Source: Paracoccaceae bacterium | GTDB taxonomy: Bacteria; Pseudomonadota; Alphaproteobacteria; Rhodobacterales; Rhodobacteraceae | Direction: 5' to 3' | Assembly (NCBI GenBank): GCA_020846995.1 | Contig: JADLCV010000042.1 | Coordinates: forward strand, 1 to 49,805 | DNA: 49,805 bases | In this document: piece by piece, positions 16,566 to 24,937 of the stretch | Position numbering within the stretch: the first letter of the stretch is position 1 | Layout of the letters: each line of letters starts with the position of its first letter | The notes under the pieces: model-generated | Databases searched by the model: none | Told to the model about the DNA's origin: nothing | The model's input: the letters and a program-made list of their open reading frames with translations, nothing else | Position numbers and translations under genes: made by a program

Positions 16566-16594
16566 ATGATGTCGCCCCGGCGCGGCCAATGCAA
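16566..16594 (-). promoter_or_regulatory. Possible hemA promoter
   Basis: On the minus strand TTGCAT (16589-16594) and CATCAT (16566-16571) are 17 bases apart. The leader would be about 110 bases. No FNR-type TTGA-N6-TCAA site or PpsR-type TGT-N12-ACA site was found by eye in the 250-base region. Confidence 0.35.
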
Positions 16595-16699
16595 CCCGTG
16601 CCGGCGCCTTTCGGGACCCTTCGGGACCCCCGGGGGGTTTCCCTTCCGGCTGGCGCCGGGCTAGGCTCGCCCCCGTCCGGCCTGCCTGCGGAGCCCCCC

Positions 16700-18091
16700 A
16701 TGTCGCTTGCCCCCGTCCTCGAGCGGATCGACGCCACCCTGCCTGCGGCCCTCGAGCGGCTGCAGGCGTTCCTCGCCATCCCCTCGATCTCGACCGATCC
16801 CGCCCATGCCGGCGACTGCACCCGCGCCGCCGAATGGCTCGCGGGCGAGCTTCGCGCGGCGGGCTTCGAGGCCGGGCTGCGGCCGACCCCCGGCCACCCG
16901 ATGGTCGTCGGCCAGGGCGGCGGGGGCGGGCGGCACCTGCTCTTCTACGGCCACTACGACGTCCAGCCGGTCGATCCCCTCGCCCTCTGGACGCGCCCGC
17001 CCTTCGCCCCGGCGATCGAGGCGGGGCCCCGGGGGGCGGTGATTCGCGGCCGCGGCGCCGCCGACGACAAGGGCCAGCTCATGACCTTCGTCGAGGCGGC
17101 CCGCGCCTTCGTCGCCGTCCGCGGGGCCCTGCCCCTGCGGCTCACCGTCTTCTTCGAGGGCGAGGAGGAATCGGGCTCGCCCTCGCTCGCCGACTTCATG
17201 CGCGCGCATGCCGGCGAGCTTCGGGCCGAGCTTGCGCTCATCTGCGACACCGGCCTCTTCGGCGACGCGACCCCGGCCATCACCACCCGCCTGCGCGGGC
17301 TTCTGGGCGAGGAGATCACTGTCACCGGCCCCGACCGGGACCTCCACTCGGGCATGTATGGCGGCGCGGCCGCGAACCCCGTCCGCGTCCTCGCCCGCAT
17401 CCTCGCGGCCCTCCACGATGACGGCGGGCGGGTGACGGTGCCGGGGTTCTACGACGGCGTGGACGAGATCGACGCCGGCCTCCGGGCCGAGTGGCAGGGG
17501 CTCGGCTTCGACGAGGGGGCCTTCCTCGGCGCCGTCGGCCTTGCCCTGCCCGCCGGCGAGCGGGGGCGCAGCGTCCTCGAGATGCTGTGGTCGCGGCCGA
17601 CCTGCGAGTTCAACGGCATCAGCGGCGGCTACGCGGGCGAGGGCTTCAAGACCGTGCTGCCCGCGGTCGCGAGCGCCAAGGTCAGCTTCCGCCTCGTCGG
17701 CCTCCAGGATCCGGCGCGGATCCGCGAGAGCTTCCGGGCCATGGTCCGGGCGATGGTCCCCGCCGACTGCACGGTCGCCTTCCGCGGCCACGGGGCAAGC
17801 CCCGCCGCCCGCATGGACACCGCCGACCCCGCCTTTGCCGCGGCGCGGGCGGCGCTCTCGGCCGAATGGGGCCGGCCCGCGGCCTTCGTCGGTGCCGGCG
17901 GCTCGATCCCGGTCGCGGGCCTCTTCCAGTCGCTCCTCGGCATGGATTCGCTCCTCACGGGCTTCGGCCGCGACGACGACCAGATCCATTCGCCGAACGA
18001 GAAATACGACGTCGAGTGCTTCCACCGCGGCATCCGCTCCTGGGCCCGCGTCCTCGACGCCATCGCCGGCGGGGATCGAGCGGTGCCCTGA
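16700..18091 (+). CDS. M20 family metallopeptidase (dipeptidase-like)
   Basis: This 463-residue cytoplasmic zinc peptidase/deacylase has all family residues visible: His85 (FYGHYDVQPVDP), the bridging Asp in GRGAADDKGQ (about 122-123), Glu155-Glu156 (FEGEEESGS), Asp183 (CDTGLFGD) and a C-terminal His in QIHSPNEK. The dimerisation lid is inserted after about residue 200. The fold and length are those of M20 dipeptidases acting on small peptides; the exact substrate cannot be read. The frame is open for thousands of bases upstream, but that part is antisense to ispG, the RodZ-like gene and hemA. ATG 16700 starts the real protein. It is divergent from hemA and converges on the GNAT gene. Confidence 0.92.
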   Translation: MSLAPVLERIDATLPAALERLQAFLAIPSISTDPAHAGDCTRAAEWLAGELRAAGFEAGLRPTPGHPMVVGQGGGGGRHLLFYGHYDVQPVDPLALWTRPPFAPAIEAGPRGAVIRGRGAADDKGQLMTFVEAARAFVAVRGALPLRLTVFFEGEEESGSPSLADFMRAHAGELRAELALICDTGLFGDATPAITTRLRGLLGEEITVTGPDRDLHSGMYGGAAANPVRVLARILAALHDDGGRVTVPGFYDGVDEIDAGLRAEWQGLGFDEGAFLGAVGLALPAGERGRSVLEMLWSRPTCEFNGISGGYAGEGFKTVLPAVASAKVSFRLVGLQDPARIRESFRAMVRAMVPADCTVAFRGHGASPAARMDTADPAFAAARAALSAEWGRPAAFVGAGGSIPVAGLFQSLLGMDSLLTGFGRDDDQIHSPNEKYDVECFHRGIRSWARVLDAIAGGDRAVP

Positions 18092-18318
18092 ACCGCCCTT
18101 CCGTGCCATTCCCCGAAGGGATGACCCGGCCCGGCCGGTGCCCGGCCGCGGCCGGCGCGATGCGCCCGCGCCCCTGGGCGGGGGGGGGACCGCCCCTGCC
18201 CGGGACACCGGCGGGGGTGGGGCGGCGGGGGCGGTTCCGCGCGGCCGGGCGTCACCCTGCCGGACCCCGTCGCCGCGCGCGCGGAGCGGGCGCGGGGGGA
18301 GGGGCCCGCGGCGGCGGC

Positions 18319-18903
18319 CTATCCCGCCTCGGTCCGGCCGCGGCGGTCGGCGCGCAGGCTCGCGTAGAGGACGTGGTTGCGCCAGCGGCCGTTGATCTGG
18401 AGGTAGCTCTGGGCCACCCCCTCGTACTTGAAGCCGCACTTCTCCAGCACCCCGCGCGAGGCGGTGTTCTCGGGCAGGCAGGCGGCCTCGATGCGCGAGA
18501 GGTCCATGGAGGTGAAGGCGTGGCGGACGACGCTTAGGATCGCCTCGTGCATGTAGCCCTGGCGGGCGAAGGGGGCGCCGATCCAGTAGCCGAGCGTGCC
18601 GGCCTGCGCCGGTCCGCGGCGGATATGGTCGAGCGTGATGGCGCCGAGAAGGGTCGCGTCGGCGCGGCGGACAAGGAAGAGGGGCAGGCCCGTTCCCTCG
18701 GCCTCGCAGCGCGCCGACCAGCCCACGCGGTGGGCGAAGGCGCGGCGGCCGAGGTGATCCTCGGCCCAGGCCGGCTCCCAGGGGACGAGGAAGGCCGCCG
18801 AATCGCGCCGGAGCGCGGTCCAGGGGCGAAAGTCGCCGTGCTCGGGCAGGCGGAGCGTCAGGCGCTCGGTCTCGATCCGCACCTTCCGGCGCAGGAGGAA
18901 CAT
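18319..18903 (-). CDS. GNAT N-acetyltransferase (RimJ/RimL type)
   Basis: This 194-residue protein shows the RimJ/RimL pattern: IETERLTLRLPEHGDFRPW at the N-terminus, LLGAITLDHIRRGPAQAGTLGYWIG in the core, and the acetyl-CoA-binding region near FARQGYMHEAILSVVRHAF. A terminal NTASRGVLEKCGFKYEG follows. It probably acetylates a protein alpha-amino group such as that of a ribosomal protein. Its ATG overlaps the M16 peptidase stop by one base (TGATG), so it is the last gene of the long cta-thrC-M16 run. Confidence 0.9.
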   Translation of the reverse strand: MFLLRRKVRIETERLTLRLPEHGDFRPWTALRRDSAAFLVPWEPAWAEDHLGRRAFAHRVGWSARCEAEGTGLPLFLVRRADATLLGAITLDHIRRGPAQAGTLGYWIGAPFARQGYMHEAILSVVRHAFTSMDLSRIEAACLPENTASRGVLEKCGFKYEGVAQSYLQINGRWRNHVLYASLRADRRGRTEAG

Positions 18904-20171
18904 CAGCCGGCGAGCCTTGCCACGAGGTCCCCGAGGGCGGGAGCGGCGGCGATCGGGCCGGTGACGGCCATCGCCGCCTCGCCCCGCGCGAGCATGCGCC
19001 CGGCATGGGCACGCACCGCCCCGACGTCGACGGCCTCGATCCTCGCCAGGGTCTCGGCGAGCGGCGGCACATCGCCCCAGATCGCCACCATCCGCGCCAG
19101 CCGCTCGACCCGGCTCGACGAGCCCTCGAGCCCCATGAGAAGGCCGGCGCGGAGCTGGGCCCGGGCGCGGGCGACCTCGGCCTCGCCGACCCCGGCCGCG
19201 GCGGCGCGGAATTCCTCGACCGCGAGCGTCGCGAGAAGGGCGATGTCCTCGGCCGCGGTGCCGGCGTAGACGGTCAGAAGCCCGCTGTCGTCGTAGGAAT
19301 GGGCCTGGGCCGAGATCGAGTAGCAGAGCCCGCGCTCCTCGCGCAGCTTCTGGAACAGCCGCGACGACATGCCTCCGCCCATCAGCGTGGCGAAGACCTG
19401 GGCGACATGGAACTCGGGATGGCGGTGGGCCGGCGCCTCGAAGGCGAGCGTCAGGTGGACCTGCTCGAGGTCGCGCGCCTCGCGCCGCTCGCCGCTCGCG
19501 AAGGCCGCGGGCACCACCGGGGGCGCCGGTCGCGGCACGAGCCCGCCGAAGAGCGCCGCGGCGCGGGCGACGACGGCGGCGTGATCGACGGCGCCGGCGG
19601 CGGCAAGGATCATCCGCCCCGGCACGTAGTGTTCGGCCATGAAGCCGCGCAGGTCGGCCGCCCCGAAGCCCTCGACCCGCCCGGGCGGGCCGAGGATCGA
19701 CCGCCCGATCGGCTGGCCGGGATAGGCCGCCTCCTGGAGCCAGTCGAAGACGATGTCGTCGGGGGTGTCGAGCGTCTGGCCGATCTCCTGGAGGATGACG
19801 TGGCGCTCGGTGTCGATGTCGGCCTCGGCGAACAGGGGGTTGAGGACGATGTCGGCGATGACGTCGAGGGCGAGCGGCACGTCGCCGGCGAGGACGCGGG
19901 CGTAGTAGGCCGTCATCTCGCGACTGGTGTAGGCGTTGAGATAGCCGCCGACGTCCTCGATCTCCTCGGCGATGCGCGCGGCCGAGCGGCTGGGCGTGCC
20001 CTTGAAGGCCATGTGCTCGAGAAAATGGGCGATGCCGTTCTGGTCCTCGCGCTCGTGCCGGCCCCCGGCCGCGACCCAGAGGCCGACGGCGGCCGAGTGC
20101 AGCCCCGGCATGGCGTCGGTGACGACGCGAAGTCCGTTCGCCAGCGTGGTCAGGCGCGGGGCGTCCGTCAC
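18903..20171 (-). CDS. M16 family zinc peptidase (processing-peptidase-like)
   Basis: This 422-residue protein has the inverted zinc motif His49-x-x-Glu52-His53 (IAHFLEHMAFKGT) and the distal ligand Glu129 (RHVILQEIGQTLDTPDD). It resembles the mitochondrial processing peptidase beta subunit and the single-domain-pair M16B enzymes of alphaproteobacteria. No signal peptide is evident. Substrates are unknown. The GTG start at 20171 overlaps the thrC stop by four bases (GTGA), so translation is coupled. The thrC-M16 pairing is a conserved order in Rhodobacterales. Confidence 0.95.
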   Translation of the reverse strand: MTDAPRLTTLANGLRVVTDAMPGLHSAAVGLWVAAGGRHEREDQNGIAHFLEHMAFKGTPSRSAARIAEEIEDVGGYLNAYTSREMTAYYARVLAGDVPLALDVIADIVLNPLFAEADIDTERHVILQEIGQTLDTPDDIVFDWLQEAAYPGQPIGRSILGPPGRVEGFGAADLRGFMAEHYVPGRMILAAAGAVDHAAVVARAAALFGGLVPRPAPPVVPAAFASGERREARDLEQVHLTLAFEAPAHRHPEFHVAQVFATLMGGGMSSRLFQKLREERGLCYSISAQAHSYDDSGLLTVYAGTAAEDIALLATLAVEEFRAAAAGVGEAEVARARAQLRAGLLMGLEGSSSRVERLARMVAIWGDVPPLAETLARIEAVDVGAVRAHAGRMLARGEAAMAVTGPIAAAPALGDLVARLAG

Positions 20172-21556
20172 CGGGCGATCCTTTCGCGGATGAGGGCCTT
20201 GAGCGCCCCGGCATCGTCGTCAAGCACGCTCACCCGCTCCGCCTTGGCGAGAATCCCGGCGAGCCGCGCCGGCAGGGCCGGGCGGATTCCGGTCGCGGCG
20301 GCGACGGCGTCGGGGAACTTGGCCGGGTGGGCGGTGGCGAGGGTGACCATCGGCTCGCGCCCGAGGTGCTCGGAGGCGACCATGACGGCGACGGCGCTGT
20401 GGGGGCAGAGGAGGATCCCGGTCGCGGCGTGGATGCGGGCGATCGTCGCCGTCGTCTCGGACTCCGACGCGCGGCCCGAGGCGAAGACCCCGCGCAGGGC
20501 CGCGAGCGCGCGGGCGGGGACGGCAAAGCGCCCCTCGGCCGCCAGCGCCGCCATCATCGCCGCCACCTGGGCGGCATCGCCGCCGGTCGCGTCGTGAAGC
20601 GCCCGCTCGAAGTTCGAGGCGACCTGGATGTCCATCGACGGGCTCTGCGAGGGGCGGACCGGCCGCGGGGCGTAGATGCCGGTCGCAAGGCAGCGGTCGA
20701 GGATGTCGTTCTGGTTGGTGGCGATGACGAGGCGGCTGATCGGCAGGCCCATGGCGCGGGCGACGGCACCGGCCTGGACATCACCGAAGTTGCCGGTGGG
20801 CACGGTGAAGGCGACCGGCCGGTGGGGGGCACCGAGCGCCACCGCGGCCGCGAAGTAGTAGACCGTCTGCACGAGCACGCGGGCGAGGTTGATCGAGTTC
20901 ACGGCCGCGAGCCCGACCTCGTCGCGGAAGGCGTGGTCGTTGAAGAGGTCCTTGACGCGCGCCTGGCAGGCATCGAAGTCGCCCCGGAGCGCGATGGCAT
21001 GGACGTTCGCCTCGGCGGGCGTCGTCATCTGGCGCCGCTGGACCTCCGACACCCGGCCCTCGGGGAAAAGGATGAAGACGTCGACGGCATCGCGGCCGCG
21101 GAAGGCCTCGATCGCCGCCGACCCGGTATCGCCCGAGGTCGCGCCGACGATCGTCGCCCGCCGCCCGGCCCGGGCGAGCGCCCGGTCCATGAGCCGGCCG
21201 AGGACCTGCATGGCGAAGTCCTTGAAGGCGAGCGTCGGGCCGTGGTGAAGCTCGAGGAGGAAATGGCCGGGGCCGAGCTGGACGAGCGGCGCCCGGGCGG
21301 GATGGCGAAAGCCCGCATGGGCCGCGGCGAGATCGTCGGCGAGCGTCGCCCCGCCGAGATCCTCGCCAAGGAAGGGGGCGAGGATGCGGGCCGCGACCTT
21401 CTCGTAGGGGAGCCCGGCGAGGGCCGCGATGGCGTCGGGTGACAGGACGGGCACCCGCTCGGGCACGTAGAGCCCGCCGTCGCCGGCCAGCCCGGCGAGC
21501 ATCGCCGCCTCGAACCCCAGGGCCGGGGCCCGACCCCGGGTGGACACGTAGCGCAC
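20168..21556 (-). CDS. thrC: Threonine synthase
   Basis: This PLP enzyme of 462 residues converts O-phospho-L-homoserine to threonine. The N-terminal MRYVSTRG and DGGLYVPE, PLP-binding Lys112 in TLAFKDFAMQ, and GATSGDTGSAAIEAF are all diagnostic of the fungal/proteobacterial thrC class. I place the start at GTG 21556, which has AGGGGGAG five bases upstream. An in-frame GTG at 21571 would add five residues and overlap the surf1 stop codon. It sits inside a run of otherwise respiratory genes, followed by the M16 peptidase. Confidence 0.96.
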   Translation of the reverse strand: MRYVSTRGRAPALGFEAAMLAGLAGDGGLYVPERVPVLSPDAIAALAGLPYEKVAARILAPFLGEDLGGATLADDLAAAHAGFRHPARAPLVQLGPGHFLLELHHGPTLAFKDFAMQVLGRLMDRALARAGRRATIVGATSGDTGSAAIEAFRGRDAVDVFILFPEGRVSEVQRRQMTTPAEANVHAIALRGDFDACQARVKDLFNDHAFRDEVGLAAVNSINLARVLVQTVYYFAAAVALGAPHRPVAFTVPTGNFGDVQAGAVARAMGLPISRLVIATNQNDILDRCLATGIYAPRPVRPSQSPSMDIQVASNFERALHDATGGDAAQVAAMMAALAAEGRFAVPARALAALRGVFASGRASESETTATIARIHAATGILLCPHSAVAVMVASEHLGREPMVTLATAHPAKFPDAVAAATGIRPALPARLAGILAKAERVSVLDDDAGALKALIRERIAR

Positions 21557-21567
21557 GGGGCTCCCCC

Positions 21568-22242
21568 TCACGGCCGCCGGGGCGTGATACGCCAGACGAG
21601 ATAGGCTGTCATCCCCGCCCAGACGGCGGCGAGCAGGAACCAGGTCACGGCATAGCCGAAGTGGTCGTTCGGGATCGCCGCGGTATCGACCGGCAGGGGC
21701 CGGCCGAAGCTCGCCGCGGCGCCGGTCCCCGCGCGCTGGACGACGAGCACGGGCTCGGTTCCGAGCGCGGCCGCCATGGCCGCGACGTCGCGGGCGAACC
21801 AGATCCCGCGCTGGGCATCAGGCGGGGGCGTGAAGCGGTCGGTCTCGTCGGGCCAGTGGAGGTTGCCGGTCACCTCGGCCGCGCCGGCCGGGCGCGGCTC
21901 CGTCCGCGCGGCCTCGGCGACAAAGCCGCGATCGACGAGGATCCGCCGGCCGGCGGTGGCGAAGGCGGCGATGACGCGAAAGCCCGGTCCGGTGCGCTTG
22001 AGGCCGGTGAGAACGTCGAGATCCTCGCCCGTGAAGCGGCCCGCGACCGCGACCGCAAGCCAGGCGTCGCGGGCGGGGTCGGGGGCCGGCGGCAGCGCCA
22101 CCGGCGGGGCCACAAGGCGGGCCTCGATCGCCGCCAGCACACCCTCCTTCCAGGCCAGCCGCTGGAGTTGCCAGAGGCCGAGACCGACGAGCAGCACGAC
22201 CCCGGAGAGGCCGACGGCGAGGGGGAAGATCAGCCGCCGCAT
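21568..22242 (-). CDS. SURF1 family cytochrome oxidase assembly factor
   Basis: This 224-residue inner-membrane protein has two membrane segments at the ends (about 5-25 and 195-217) enclosing a periplasmic domain, the SURF1 hairpin topology. Motifs include GLGLWQLQRLAWKEG after the first segment, ILVDRGFV in the middle, and PNDHFGYAVTWFLLA at the second segment. SURF1 assists haem a insertion into subunit I of cytochrome aa3 oxidase. It lies 83 bases after ctaE in the oxidase run. Confidence 0.95.
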   Translation of the reverse strand: MRRLIFPLAVGLSGVVLLVGLGLWQLQRLAWKEGVLAAIEARLVAPPVALPPAPDPARDAWLAVAVAGRFTGEDLDVLTGLKRTGPGFRVIAAFATAGRRILVDRGFVAEAARTEPRPAGAAEVTGNLHWPDETDRFTPPPDAQRGIWFARDVAAMAAALGTEPVLVVQRAGTGAAASFGRPLPVDTAAIPNDHFGYAVTWFLLAAVWAGMTAYLVWRITPRRP

Positions 22243-22325
22243 CGCCCCTCCGCCCGGGCCGGAGGCCCGCCCCCCGCGCCGGCGCACGGCCGCCCCCGCC
22301 GGCCGGACGCGACCCCGAAGGGGGG

Positions 22326-23132
22326 TCACGACCCCCAGATATAGACGGCGCCGAAGAGGAACAGCCAGACGACGTCGACGAAATGCCAGTACCAGGCCGC
22401 GGCCTCGAAGCCGACGTGGCGGTCGGGCGTGAAATGGCCGCGGAGCGCCCGCATCAGGCAGACGAAAAGGAAGATCGTGCCGATGATGACGTGGGCGCCG
22501 TGGAAGCCCGTGGCCATGAAGAAGCTCGCGCCGTAGATGTTGCCGGCGAAGCCGAAGGCGGCATGGCTGTATTCGAAGGCCTGGAGGCCGGTGAAGGCGA
22601 TGCCGAGGACGATCGCGAGCGCGAGCCCGTTGACGAGGTCGCGGCGGTTGTTCTCGTGGACGAGGGCGTGGTGGGCCCAGGTCGCCGCCATCCCCGAGCA
22701 GAGCAGGATGAGCGTGTTCATGAGCGGCAGGTGCCAGGGGTCGAAGGTCTCGATCCCGGCCGGCGGCCATACCCCGTCGACGAGCGGGCTCTGGCCCGAG
22801 GGGTCGATGGGGTAGAGCGCGTGCTTGAAGAAGTTCCAGAACCAGGCCGAGAAGAACATCACCTCGGAGGTGATGAAGAGGATGAAGCCGAAGCGCAGCC
22901 CGATCCGCACGACCGCCGTGTGGTCGCCGGCCTGGCCCTCGGCGATGACGTCCGACCACCAGCCGACCATGACGTAGGCGACCCCCGCCGCCCCGATCAG
23001 GAACATCCAGGGGCCGATGCCGTGCATCCAGAGCACTGCCCCGAACAGCATGACGAAGCCGCCGACCGCCCCCAGGAACGGCCACAGCGAGGGGTTGAGG
23101 ATGTGGTAGTCGTGGGTCTTCGCGTGCGCCAT
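22326..23132 (-). CDS. ctaE: Cytochrome c oxidase (aa3) subunit III
   Basis: This 268-residue protein has seven membrane helices. The N-terminal [20 protein letters not shown], conserved Glu90 in [15 protein letters not shown], and [14 protein letters not shown] plus the C-terminal [14 protein letters not shown] are classic subunit III signatures. Subunit III stabilises the enzyme and helps proton uptake. It follows ctaG by 33 bases. The gene for subunit I is not in this window. Confidence 0.98.
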   Translation of the reverse strand: MAHAKTHDYHILNPSLWPFLGAVGGFVMLFGAVLWMHGIGPWMFLIGAAGVAYVMVGWWSDVIAEGQAGDHTAVVRIGLRFGFILFITSEVMFFSAWFWNFFKHALYPIDPSGQSPLVDGVWPPAGIETFDPWHLPLMNTLILLCSGMAATWAHHALVHENNRRDLVNGLALAIVLGIAFTGLQAFEYSHAAFGFAGNIYGASFFMATGFHGAHVIIGTIFLFVCLMRALRGHFTPDRHVGFEAAAWYWHFVDVVWLFLFGAVYIWGS

Positions 23133-23165
23133 GGGTCCCTCGGCTCGCCCGTGGTCGGGCTCGGC

Positions 23166-23726
23166 TCAGTTGGTGGGGCCGGCCGCCGCATCGGCGGGCA
23201 GTTCGGCCAGATGGAAGCTGTAGGACAGCGTGATGGTGTGGACAAGGCGCCCCTCGGCATCCTCGACCAGCGCCGGATCGACGAAGAAGGTGACCGGCAT
23301 CTCGACCCGCTCGCCCGGGGCCAGCACCTGCATCCGGAAGCAGAAGCAGTCGATCTTGGTGAAGAAGCGGCCGGCGGCATAGGGGGTGACGTTGTAGCTC
23401 GCGGTGCCGGCAAGGGTCGTGTCGGTGGGGTTCCAGGCCTCGTAGAAGGCCAGCCCCGTCTCGCCGACGCGCAGCCGCATCTCGCGCTGCACGGGCCGGA
23501 AGCCCCAGGGCATGTCGCGGTCCCGCGAGGCGTCGAAGCGGATCGTCACCTCGCGCCCGAGCACCGCGCCGGGGGCCGCCGCGGCCCTCTGGGTGGTGCC
23601 GCCGTAGCCCGTGACCCGGCAGAAGAGGTCGTAGAGCGGCACCGCCGCCCAGGCCATCGCCGCCATGACGGCGATGACGGCGGCAAGGGCCGCGGCGGTG
23701 CGGCGGTTGGCGCCCGCGGGCGTCAT
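23166..23726 (-). CDS. ctaG: Cytochrome c oxidase assembly protein CtaG/Cox11
   Basis: This 186-residue protein is anchored by one N-terminal membrane helix (about 10-30) and has a periplasmic copper-binding beta domain. Copper ligands are Cys127 and Cys129 in FTKIDCFCF, with a further conserved Cys36 (YDLFCRVTGYGGTTQ). It delivers CuB to subunit I. The start overlaps the stop of the small upstream gene by four bases (ATGA). Confidence 0.97.
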   Translation of the reverse strand: MTPAGANRRTAAALAAVIAVMAAMAWAAVPLYDLFCRVTGYGGTTQRAAAAPGAVLGREVTIRFDASRDRDMPWGFRPVQREMRLRVGETGLAFYEAWNPTDTTLAGTASYNVTPYAAGRFFTKIDCFCFRMQVLAPGERVEMPVTFFVDPALVEDAEGRLVHTITLSYSFHLAELPADAAAGPTN

Positions 23727-23917
23727 CCGCCGGGCTCCGCCCGTTCCGCCAGCCCCGGCCGGAGGCTGTGGTCGAAGCCCTCGATCATGCCGCCGCGGGC
23801 CAGCTTGACGATCGTCAGCCCGAAGACGAGGAGGGCGAAAAGCGCGAGCGCAAGCCCGATGCCGGCGTTGCGCCCGAGCCTGCGGCGGTGGAGCTCGTGG
23901 GTGGCGCGGACCGTCAT
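23723..23917 (-). CDS. Small one-helix membrane protein of the oxidase operon (CoxF-like)
   Basis: This 64-residue protein has a basic N-terminus (MTVRATHELHRRRLGRNAG), one membrane segment (about 18-37, IGLALALFALLVFGLTIVKL) and a polar tail with GFDHSLRP. Its start overlaps the ctaB stop and its stop overlaps the ctaG start (ATGA at both ends), so it is tightly coupled to haem O synthase and CtaG. Small proteins at this place are annotated CoxF-like in Rhodobacterales. The function is unproven, but an assembly role is likely from context. Confidence 0.85.
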   Translation of the reverse strand: MTVRATHELHRRRLGRNAGIGLALALFALLVFGLTIVKLARGGMIEGFDHSLRPGLAERAEPGG

Positions 23918-24861
23918 CCCCAGCTCCCCGCGACGAGCGGCCCGGCCAGGCGCTGGGCGAGGATCGCCCCGAAGTGCAGGAAGAGATAGAGGAGCGAGAG
24001 CCTGAAGAAGCCCCGCTCGGCGGCGTGGCGGTCGGCCTCGGCGGCCGCCTCGTCGCGCCTCCAGACGCGCCAGGCCCCGCGCAGGAAGCGGGCGTTCAGG
24101 ATCAGCGCCGCCGCGAGATAGACCGGCCCCCCGATCGGGAGCGCCGCGATCGCGAGCGAGACCAGGGCGAGGACGATCGTGTAGGCCAGCACGTGCGCCC
24201 GCGCCGCCCGCCGGCCGTGGGTGACGGTCAGCATCGGCACCCGGGCGTCGGCGTAGTCGGAGCGGGTGAAGAGCGCGAGCGCCCAGCACTGCGGCGGCGT
24301 CCAGAGGAAGACGAGCGCGAACATCGCCCACGCCTCGAGCGGCATCGTCCCCGTCGCCGCGGCCCAGCCGATCACGGGCGGAAAGGCCCCGGCGGCGCCG
24401 CCGATGACGATGTTCTGCGGCGTCGACCGCTTCAGCCACATGGTGTAGACGACGGCGTAGAAGAAGATCGTGAAGGCGAGAAGCCCGGCCGCGACCCAGT
24501 TGGCGGCCAGCCCCAGCATCATCACCGCGAGCCCGGCGAGCCCGAGCCCGACCGCCAGCGCCTCGCCCGGGGCGACGCGGCCGGCGGGCACCGGCCGCAG
24601 GCGCGTCCGCCGCATCAGCGCGTCGATGTCGGCGTCCCACCACATGTTGAGCGCCCCGGCGGCCCCGGCGCCGAGGGCGATGAAGAGGATGGCGGCGACG
24701 GCCTCGAGGGGGTGGAGGTGGCCCGGGGCGACGAAAAGCCCGACGGCGGCGGTGAAGACGACGAGCGACATCACCCGCGGCTTGAGGAGCAGGACGTAGT
24801 CGCCAAGGCCCGGCTCGGCCGCCGGTGCCGGCGCGATCTCGCTCGTCCCCGCCTCGCTCAT
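23914..24861 (-). CDS. ctaB: Protoheme IX farnesyltransferase (haem O synthase)
   Basis: This 315-residue UbiA-family enzyme has about nine membrane helices and farnesylates haem B to haem O for the aa3 oxidase. The first polyprenyl-diphosphate motif is intact (Asn72, Asp76 and Asp80 in NMWWDADID). The second region, normally PPHFWALAL followed by DY, reads PPQCWALALFTRSDY. The conserved His-Phe is thus replaced by Gln191-Cys192 (codons CAG TGC). The rest, such as TPQNIVIGGAAGAFPP, closely matches Rhodobacter. ATG 24861 is chosen; the upstream open frame is noise. It lies 76 bases after ctaC. Confidence 0.96.
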   Translation of the reverse strand: MSEAGTSEIAPAPAAEPGLGDYVLLLKPRVMSLVVFTAAVGLFVAPGHLHPLEAVAAILFIALGAGAAGALNMWWDADIDALMRRTRLRPVPAGRVAPGEALAVGLGLAGLAVMMLGLAANWVAAGLLAFTIFFYAVVYTMWLKRSTPQNIVIGGAAGAFPPVIGWAAATGTMPLEAWAMFALVFLWTPPQCWALALFTRSDYADARVPMLTVTHGRRAARAHVLAYTIVLALVSLAIAALPIGGPVYLAAALILNARFLRGAWRVWRRDEAAAEADRHAAERGFFRLSLLYLFLHFGAILAQRLAGPLVAGSWG

Positions 24862-24937
24862 GGCCGGCCCGCCCTTCCCCGCGACCGCAGGGCCGCGGCC
24901 CGGCCCCCCTCCGCTCCCCGCCGCACCGTCCGCGGCC

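Noticed and set aside
13529-16699. A very long plus-strand open frame (about 1500 codons in all) running into the M20 peptidase gene
   Set aside because: It is antisense to ispG, the RodZ-like gene and hemA, with composition like a shadow frame (Arg/Gly/Asp/His-rich). Stop codons are rare at this GC content. Only the part from 16700 has domain signatures.
16451-16699. FNR or PpsR/CrtJ operator upstream of hemA, as known in Rhodobacter
   Set aside because: No TTGA-N6-TCAA or TGT-N12-ACA match was found by eye, so oxygen or light control cannot be claimed.
18142-18155. Fourteen-base perfect palindrome CCGGCCGCGGCCGG after the M20 peptidase gene
   Set aside because: A self-complementary run of only C and G without a loop is likely by chance here and is a poor terminator stem. 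It was not listed as a site.
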